Positions 59,001 to 64,000 of a stretch of 64,000 bases of DNA are shown here, one piece after another. Under the pieces are notes generated by a model. That model saw only the letters and a program-made list of their open reading frames with translations. It made no database searches and was not told where the DNA came from. The position numbers and the translations under genes were made by a program. Every line of letters starts with the position of its first letter. Position 1 is the stretch's first letter. This stretch comes from Misgurnus anguillicaudatus (Eukaryota > Chordata > Actinopteri > Cypriniformes > Cobitidae), in assembly GCF_027580225.2 (NCBI RefSeq), contig NC_073348.2, forward strand, positions 27,145,501-27,209,500, in the 5' to 3' direction.

Positions 59001-62000
59001 TGCAAGAAAGAAAAGAGTAGTATGCAAACAGAAAGATTAAAAAAATTGTTCATGTAGGTCACGTATGTTAACAAATGGAACCTTACTGTAACATGTTATC
59101 TAATGCAATTTAGGTATTTTTTTATTACAGTAATCATATAAAGTTATGGTGATGATCTCACTTAAAACGTCCATCTTTTAAAAGCAGGTCATAGATGTTT
59201 GTCTCGGGTGGATGGATCAGCGAACCCATGAGGTGTAGGGCTCCATTACTGCCCTCTCTGCTGCCTCTCACCATACACGCGTTCTCAATACAAACCGCCT
59301 GATACACACACATATAATTAACATGTTATACAGAGAAAAGGAGGAGGAGACATTTCATGCCTATAAACAAGAGTATTAAACTTACTTGCCAAAGCCTGGT
59401 GCATATTAAATATTTTATTCACTTGTGGATTTGGTGGTGACTAGTTCAATTTGCATAGTTATTGTTTGCAGGTTCCCAAAATCCTATTACTTTTCCCTAT
59501 CATAGACAACAGCACACTCGAGGCTTTGATTCTCACCGTGCGATAAATGAAGACTCTGAGCATTTTTCCTCCGAGGGTCTCGAGCAATTGGCCATTGTAG
59601 AGCTCGTTTAGAGAAATCTTGAATTTTAGGATGTGGTTTTCGAGGATTATCTTTAACAGATGCTGGTCCATGGTTGTCACCTCATCTGCATGACATGTGA
59701 ATGAGATGTCACTATAACATAAATTGTGTGTCAGCAAATACTGGAGATTACAGTGCAATCACTGAAAGAAAATGAAACGCAGTCAATAATTTAACTCTTG
59801 TGCATTGTTCAAATTTACATCCTTTCGTGTTGTTAGTGGATGAAAACATCCACTAAATTCAACGGCTATAAAAATGTATCAGATGAATATTTTTTCCAAT
59901 TTTTTTTTTACATAAATCTGTTAATCAACCTCAGTACTGATCAAAACTACCAAATCTTCACAAAAATTCCATGATTGTAACTCTTTAATTGCCAAGTTTA
60001 TAAGTGGTGTCACTGATTTGGGGAAAAAACACAAAATAATATAATATAAAATATAATCAGAAATTAAGCTCTGTTTTTGCATAGGCCTACTAAAGGGTTA
60101 ATAATGCCACATGGTGATCAACAGTAAAAATGACACATTTGACCTCTTAGCAAAAGGAAATAAACACCAACAGTCAAAAATGCATGATAAAAAGGTGTCA
60201 TGGCTCTGCAATCAATAAATGTGGTTATAATGGAAGCCAAAGGGGCAAAAACAGCCACTAACAAAAAATGAGGGAGAAAATAAAATAAAAACTGATGCTA
60301 CACAAAAACTAAAAATGCTTCAAAGCAAATGTTTTTACCAATCTTTGACATGCCCAAGAAAAGGGTTAAAAAATCCAGTTTACAATCACTTTTTATATTG
60401 AAAATCGGTCATTTTGTTTGTGTTTTTTCCCAAATCAGTGACACCACTTATAAACTTGGCAATTAAAGAGTTAAAATCATGGAATTTTTGTGAAGATTTG
60501 GTAGTTTTGATCAGTACTGAAGTTGATTAACCAATGTATGAAAAAAATATTAATCTGATACATTTTTATAGCCGTTGACTTTAGTGGATGTTTTCACGAA
60601 AGGGTAGTAAATTTGCCCACGGTATATCGTTGAGTTTTTGAAAAATTTCAAAGCATTTTCTTAAAATATATGTAAATGTATCATCATGTATCAAAAATCA
60701 TTCAATTTGCTAAAACAGAGAGAAAGTTATGGCCAAATTAAGAGTAAAAAAACCTTGCAGTGGATGAAAACATCCCCAACAACACATAAGGGTTAAAGAA
60801 AGAACTGAATTTAATACAACTGAAGGTTACGACAATACAGTTTACATGCACCCTAAACATTGCAATCTGATTTAAATGTTTGTTTACATGTTTATTTTAT
60901 AGAATCCAAACCGAACGTCTGTACAAGCGCACAGCCAGGGTTGACAGATTCGCGTATCAAAACCATCCAAATGGACATTCAAAACTAGCCCAAAAGCATC
61001 CCAATGACTGTCCACAGCCACAAAATCAATAACTAATCAACAAAATCATTTAATCTTTAACCTGCAGAAAAAACAACTGGTGGAAACAGTTTAAACAGTC
61101 GCCCAAATCTAAACTCGAAAAAAGCAGAGGACTTGGCAACGCTACACTTCGGACAGCATCTCTCGCTTTATCTCTGGATAAAAATCAAAACTGAGTTGGA
61201 GAAAGTTGTTCTTAAGAGGTTTTTAGATATAGGTAATGAAAACACTTTTCAAAAAGCACAGCACTATTTTATTGCTGTAAGTAGCCTAATATTTTAAATG
61301 TACACATAAACGCTGCAGAATGTACATCGCGTGTACAGCGCGTGACCCCATTAATGTTACCTTAATAATGTGTGATGCCATTGCCTTGCTGTTGCGTGTT
61401 TTTGTGATGAGAATCATGTGATATAAAAGGTCATTATAAGACGTGAACTTGAGAACAAATGTTCTGCGCATGTGCACAATGTATTTTTGCATCCAAAAAT
61501 ACTACCATTCACGCGTTTACATGCGTTCTTTTCTCTTGCTGATCAGATCATAGATTGGAGTACACCACCCCCTTCAATATGAAAATATTGAATATTCAAT
61601 ATAAAATTTGCATCCAATCGACCTCAATCGTATTGATTAAGGTGTTTATATGAAAGCTTTTCAATACGATTTAGCCATCAATACGGATTATTTGGTTGCA
61701 TGTTAACATACCTACTGTAACTTCAGGGAGACTCCAAATGTTTAATGGTTTAACAGAATAAAAAAAACTTTTTATAACATCCACAAATTCTAATAGTCCA
61801 ATAAAAACAATGATTTATTTAGCGTAAATGCCTGAACATACATCTTCTGATAATACCCATTTTCCCATAATATGAGAAATATGACCTGTAGCCAATGCTA
61901 CAACAATGAAAAATAAAACAACAAACCATTAAATTTACTAGACTTACCAGAGAAAGCTCCGTTGAGAGGGGCAAGAATAGTATACTCAGTTTTAGGCTTC

Positions 62001-63853
62001 ATGGCGGCAGAAAGGCCGAGCTCGGACACCATTTCTTTAAAGACGCTCTGAGACGTGCCTATAAGCTCCATCACCTGCTTGGCTGCGAGCAGAACACAAG
62101 AAACACTGAGGTAGTCACCAATTGAAGGTTTTCCCATCTATTGTGGGCTCTTATTGGATGCTTTCTTCATTATTCGCACCAAGTCACGCATATTTATTAT
62201 TTATTTATTGGTTCACCTGAGTCGGGCATAAGAACCTGGTCGATCAGATGAATGACACCATTGTTGGTGACAATGTCCTTCTTCAGCACCATCTTGATAC
62301 CGTTGACCGTAAGGCTGTCTCCGTCACATCCGATCTCGATGTTACTTCCCTCAAGGGTCTCATAGATGGAGCCACCCATAATAGCTTCGGAGCACTGGAC
62401 TGACTTCAGGGTGTGGTAGTTAAAAAACGCTTGAAGAAACGAACAAAATAAACATATGAAGAAAGAGTTAGCTTTAGATAAAAAATAATTATCTTGCTAA
62501 GAAGAAATCCAGGTCTGTGACCTCGAAAGACAATTAATAGCACAAAAGCTGATGCAGTCCAATGAGAAATCCGCCCAGTTCTTCCTGTCTGGAGGAAATC
62601 TGGTGAAGAGTGAACTATTACATCATCACAACTTTGATATCGCTTCCCCAGCAGCTGTGTTTTTGGATGTGTTTGAGCAGTAGAGTTACAGTAATGTGTA
62701 TGCGTTCATACTGAAACTTTTAGATCAGTCACCAAACTAATATCTAATGTATATTCAAACCACTTTTGTCAGAAATTTAGGGACAAATTCCCTTAAGTAT
62801 GTAATGTTTTAACCCAAAACGCCTTCATCTTACCTGCAAATCAGCTTAACCAGGTGTTTAAAATACTAAAATAATTTATTTAAAAAATATTTGTATATTT
62901 TTTTAAATATTATATATTTAATATTTAAATATTTTCACTAAACTCCGCCCACAGGAATACATCATTTGCCAGCTAAGCTAACGACAAGCTAAGCTGCTAT
63001 CGAATCTCAAGACACTAAACAAACTACACAATCAGAACTCGTTGTGTATTTCTGAAGGAGGGACTTCATTGAACAAGGAAGACATCCGTTTTTAGGACAG
63101 TGAAAACAGCCCTATAGAGATAAATTGCGTGAAAAATACCAAATTTTTACACGTGAAACATGAACACGTTATATTGTGCACTGTAAACACAATCAAAACT
63201 TAAAAACAAAGAAAGAACGGGACCTTTAATACTACCATCTTCAATAATACCACCTTATTAGGCATTATTTCCTGCCTTTATTCTCAGACTAAGACTCTGT
63301 TATGTCGACCCTGTACTGAAAAAATGCACATACTTTTGTTTGATACGCCACATATATTTGACCGACCACAAAAAGTACAAAACTTTCAACAAGATGTGAT
63401 AAAGCATTTCTCAGCGTCTAAGCATTTCCCATTAGAAACCTGATTTTGGATCCCCTGTGACTGCGGTTAGGTCTGATGTTTGCCTACTGTCTGAGAATGT
63501 GACATGGCTGGTATTGGTGTTTCAAACTATTTGTGGTGTTTCAAAACCTAAGACCATGAGAATTTCAAACCATTATGATTTATAGATGATAATATTCTCT
63601 CTCTTTCATCTTGAACATGTGTCATATTTGCATACTGTACATACTTCAATAGACAATTGACGAAGACTATGTAGTGCATTAAGATGAAAGACGAAAAGCT
63701 CTAGAAATGGCTACCTTGAAGCACGGTGTTGTCTCCCATAATTCTGTCTAGGACCTCTATGTCAAGTTTCTCAAAAGCATCATTGGTTGGAGCAAACAGT
63801 GTGTAGTGTCCTGGCTTGCTCAGGTGGTCAAGAACACCCGTCTCTGCAGATGC
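47293..63853 (-). CDS. postn: Periostin (FAS1 matricellular protein), 5' end beyond window
   Basis: Secreted matrix protein that binds collagen, other matrix proteins and integrins. Twenty exons were placed: 63715-63853, 62217-62429, 61948-62082, 59537-59685, 59162-59298, 58764-58894, 58546-58676, 56299-56401, 56083-56150, 55946-55991, 55818-55853, 53169-53942, 53004-53069, 52692-52778, 49756-49815, 49617-49676, 49470-49529, 48244-48333, 48107-48148 and 47293-47348. They join in phase to 861 codons with the stop. Signal peptide, EMI domain and FAS1-1 must lie to the right. The C-terminal tail after FAS1-4 is about 480 residues, against roughly 200 in human periostin as I recall it. The ending RRRPRPSQ parallels the human SRRRLREGRSQ. 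TGFBI lacks such a tail, so periostin is preferred. Teleost a/b copy not resolved. Confidence 0.92.
47400..48090. repeat. Long (GACA)n/(GATA)n microsatellite in the last periostin intron
   Basis: About 690 bp of AGAC and AGAT tetranucleotides interspersed with longer near-repeats such as AGACAGGTAGACAGACGG and CTAATGGACA. It generates long low-complexity frames of C, L, S, V and Y on the minus strand, which are not proteins. It ends only about 15 bp from the splice donor of exon 48107-48148. Confidence 0.95.
48440..49108. mobile_element. Foldback-type element in a periostin intron
   Basis: The right end is TTTTTGGGTGAACTATCCCT (49087-49106). The inside has arms of about 50 bp: CTTCAAGCTTC...ATAACTCCACTTGAC at 48620-48672 mirrors GTCGAGTGGAGTTATTTG...GAAGCTTGAAG at 48898-48951. 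The left end near 48450 (GGTAATTCACCC) is worn. Confidence 0.62.
49470..49815 (-). CDS. postn: periostin: three consecutive 60-bp duplicated exons
   Basis: Exons 49756-49815, 49617-49676 and 49470-49529 are each exactly 60 bp, phase 1-1, with acceptors ending AAG. They encode [40 protein letters not shown] and [20 protein letters not shown]. The shared pattern G-x-x-G-x-x-T-x-T-R-x-I-x-P-x-x-Q-x-I-E shows exon duplication. Introns between them are only 79 and 87 bp. Their core (VT-x-x-TR-x-I) resembles the 13-residue unit of the giant exon. Confidence 0.9.
49816..52691 (-). other. postn: Long periostin intron with repeat fragments
   Basis: Holds a fragment of the 490-bp array family (50350-50500), a repeat fragment at 50620-50900 related to 54070-54540, and an exon-like segment at 51061-51152. 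It also holds a hAT-like end at 51894 (GGGCTGTGACGATACATCG), another array-family piece at 52180-52300, and a region of AACCCA/TGGGTT inverted repeats at 52420-52620. No independent gene is supported. Confidence 0.55.
51061..51152 (+). other. Exon-like segment, Ser-rich, unassigned
   Basis: Between a T-rich tract ending TTTTAG and a GTACGT donor, one plus-strand phase reads [19 protein letters not shown] then [11 protein letters not shown] without a stop. It lies antisense in a periostin intron among repeat fragments, so it is probably a remnant of a transposon-borne gene. No partner exon was found. Confidence 0.3.
52692..53069 (-). CDS. postn: periostin exons: two acidic tail exons
   Basis: Exons 53004-53069 ([21 protein letters not shown]) and 52692-52778 ([20 protein letters not shown] then KITDAITEG). 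Both are phase 1-1. The first could use TTAG at 53070 or CAG four bases later; only the first keeps the downstream frame. Confidence 0.82.
53169..53942 (-). CDS. postn: periostin giant repeat exon (774 bp, 258 residues)
   Basis: One uninterrupted exon, phase 1 at both ends, so it can be skipped or retained without frame change. N- to C-terminal: irregular units of about 13 residues of the form P-S-I-x-K-V-T-R-V-I-E; then five tandem 20-residue units RR(G/E)DI(S/G)[11 protein letters not shown] with LTE; then RRGDRTV; then regular 13-residue units ([48 protein letters not shown]). The mammalian tail is encoded by several small exons. This exon appears fused or expanded. Units 1 and 4 and the end of the array contain RGD. 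The charge is strongly basic and alternating, without a predicted globular fold. Open frames on the opposite strand here are shadows of the repeat. Confidence 0.9.
53409..53708 (-). repeat. postn: Five 60-bp tandem repeats inside the periostin exon
   Basis: The plus-strand marker CACGTCTTTCAGTCAGAAAT recurs every 60 bp at 53409, 53469, 53529, 53589 and 53649, with a sixth partial start at 53709. Units differ at only a few positions: GCCGATGTCTT versus GCTGATGTCTC, and one ATCTCC for ATCTTC. The period is a multiple of three, so the frame is kept. Confidence 0.96.
53943..55817 (-). other. postn: Periostin intron with a hairpin repeat and tRNA-like pieces
   Basis: A non-autonomous repeat fills about 54070-54540. 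Its right part is a near-perfect hairpin: ATATTTTATGGCGTAATAGC at 54372 and GCTATTACGCCATAAAATAT near 54500, with AGTACTTCGACT mirrored as well. tRNA-derived fragments are at 54767-54815 (minus, GTGGCTCAGCTGGCAGAGCG) and 55170-55202 (plus). A G run lies at 55344-55354. The rest is unrecognised. Confidence 0.6.
55818..56150 (-). CDS. postn: periostin exons: start of the C-terminal tail
   Basis: Exons 56083-56150, 55946-55991 and 55818-55853 encode [34 protein letters not shown] and [12 protein letters not shown]. They correspond to human LLEILNKLIKYIQIK and the following small exons. A GT microsatellite (56040-56074) sits a few bases beyond the first exon's donor. Confidence 0.88.
56040..56074. 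repeat. (GT)n microsatellite
   Basis: About 17 GT dinucleotides between two close periostin exons, 9 bp from the donor of exon 56083-56150. On the minus strand it is an AC run. Confidence 0.93.
56299..58894 (-). CDS. postn: periostin exons: FAS1 domain 4
   Basis: Exons 58764-58894, 58546-58676 and 56299-56401. [20 protein letters not shown]1 [38 protein letters not shown], and H2 [16 protein letters not shown]. The first exon is fixed by phase to start at 58894, yet the two bases before it on the minus strand are AA, not AG. A canonical AG exists only 22 bases inside and would delete FLSLMES. Confidence 0.88.
56610..57379. mobile_element. MITE with AAAGGGGACAT ends, copy 2, interrupted
   Basis: Left end TTTAAAGGGGACATTTCACA and right end ATGATATGTCCCCTTTAA. 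Same family as 25998-26490 but inverted (CTTTGGTGTCCCCAGAGC comes first and TGGGGACCCAATTATTGC last). A fish-type repeat at about 56795-57115 interrupts it, beginning CAATTCAAATTTATTTATAT and AGCGCTTTTCACAATT and ending in a (TA)n run. Confidence 0.75.
57505..57752 (+). mobile_element. tRNA-derived SINE with LINE-like tail
   Basis: It begins in a tRNA-like region (GGTTGATAGTTCAATCC) and continues with CCAAGTGTCGAGGTGTCCTT and AAGACACCTAACCCCAG, then TGCATGGCGCCTTGCATGG. It ends in AAGCGCTATATAAATGCAGT and CCATTTACCAT. This tail is shared by many fish SINEs and LINEs, recalled rather than searched. It lies in the periostin intron between exons 56299 and 58546. Confidence 0.75.
59162..62082 (-). 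CDS. postn: periostin exons: FAS1 domain 3
   Basis: Exons 61948-62082, 59537-59685 and 59162-59298. Readable landmarks are [20 protein letters not shown], the H1-like [32 protein letters not shown] then [20 protein letters not shown], the Cys-bearing VCIENACM, and the weak H2 [15 protein letters not shown]. The last exon ends in phase 2 before GTGAGA. Confidence 0.92.
59796..60796. mobile_element. Foldback element with arms of about 210 bp in a periostin intron
   Basis: Ends TTAACTCTTGTGCATTGTT and AACAACACATAAGGGTTAA are roughly inverted. Long arms: TTGCCAAGTTTATAAGTGGT at 59990 mirrors ACCACTTATAAACTTGGCAA at 60445, and GTGGATGAAAACATCCACTA at 59838 mirrors TTTAGTGGATGTTTTCACGA at 60580. 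The centre is AT-rich and non-coding. Confidence 0.78.
60797..61947 (-). other. postn: Periostin intron remainder
   Basis: About 1.1 kb. The two sides of 60830-61700 share GTTTACATGCACCC-like and GGTTGCATGTTAAC-like ends, suggesting another worn TIR element. Otherwise nothing recognised. Confidence 0.4.
62217..63853 (-). CDS. postn: periostin exons: FAS1 domain 2
   Basis: Exons 63715-63853 and 62217-62429. H1 motif [17 protein letters not shown]-type motif [26 protein letters not shown], and H2 motif [17 protein letters not shown]. The match to vertebrate periostin is close ([17 protein letters not shown]). The 1.3-kb intron between them shows nothing recognisable; an AT-rich run is at 62870-62940. 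Confidence 0.94.
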
Positions 63854-63944
63854 CTAAAAATAGATACACAAAATCAATTTGTAGAGACTGACATACCATT
63901 TAAGTTACTTTCTACATTTTATCAGAGCATGCTTGACCTTGACT

Positions 63945-63982
63945 TGCACTGCGTTATGCTTTACCAGCCGAGCTATAGGAAA
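63945..63982 (-). repeat. tRNA-derived fragment cut by a TIR element end
   Basis: The minus strand reads TATAGCTCGGCTGGTAAAGC, a tRNA-like A-box head. The plus-strand sequence then meets TTTGGTTCCAAAACAC at 63985, the end motif of the element family at 5.3 and 6.0 kb, which continues past the window. Confidence 0.5.
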
Positions 63983-64000
63983 CATTTGGTTCCAAAACAC

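Noticed and set aside
36979..63982. Functional tRNA genes among the tRNA-like pieces (36979, 46351, 54767, 55170, 63945)
   Set aside because: None can form a full cloverleaf with acceptor stem; all look like SINE or pseudo-tRNA fragments.

Overview
The window is nuclear DNA of a teleost, most likely a cyprinid (zebrafish or carp relative). Coding exons are short and separated by repeat-filled introns with GT/AG borders. A UGT5-type glucuronosyltransferase, a fish-type gene family, is present, and the intergenic DNA is packed with MITEs, Tc1-like elements and tRNA-derived SINEs of the kind seen in cyprinid genomes. Gene symbols rest on recognising protein motifs, not on a database search.

Three protein-coding genes are supported. 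(1) Positions 1-10398, minus strand: scaf4, an RNA polymerase II CTD-binding SR protein. I could place 20 coding exons, from the start codon into the Pro/Met-rich and Arg-rich C-terminal exon, which runs off the left edge. (2) Positions 15336-16937, plus strand: an intact UGT5-like gene with a single coding exon, 533 residues. (3) Positions 47293-63853, minus strand: the C-terminal 860 residues of a periostin (postn), from FAS1 domain 2 to the stop codon; its 5' exons lie beyond the right edge. The 20 periostin exons join in phase to exactly 861 codons including the stop.

Between and inside the genes lie mobile elements. These include a nested SINE-in-foldback-in-MITE inside scaf4, a truncated Tc1-like transposase (13.97-14.74 kb), a complete but decayed Tc1-like element with terminal inverted repeats (17.30-18.88 kb), and a decayed R2/NeSL/HERO-type LINE (32.4-34.6 kb). 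A transposon-like unit of about 490 bp is tandemly repeated at 40.07-41.79 kb, and there are many foldback elements and MITEs.

The most interesting signal is in periostin. A single 774-bp exon carries a nearly identical 60-bp (20-residue) tandem array that creates three RGD tripeptides, and three successive 60-bp exons of similar design follow downstream. Several scaf4 and periostin splice junctions are also odd (a CT donor, an AA acceptor, a duplicated acceptor region, and an intron bounded by 12-bp direct repeats) and deserve checking against RNA. The three genes have no obvious shared pathway: scaf4 acts in nuclear transcription termination, the UGT in ER detoxification, and periostin in the extracellular matrix.
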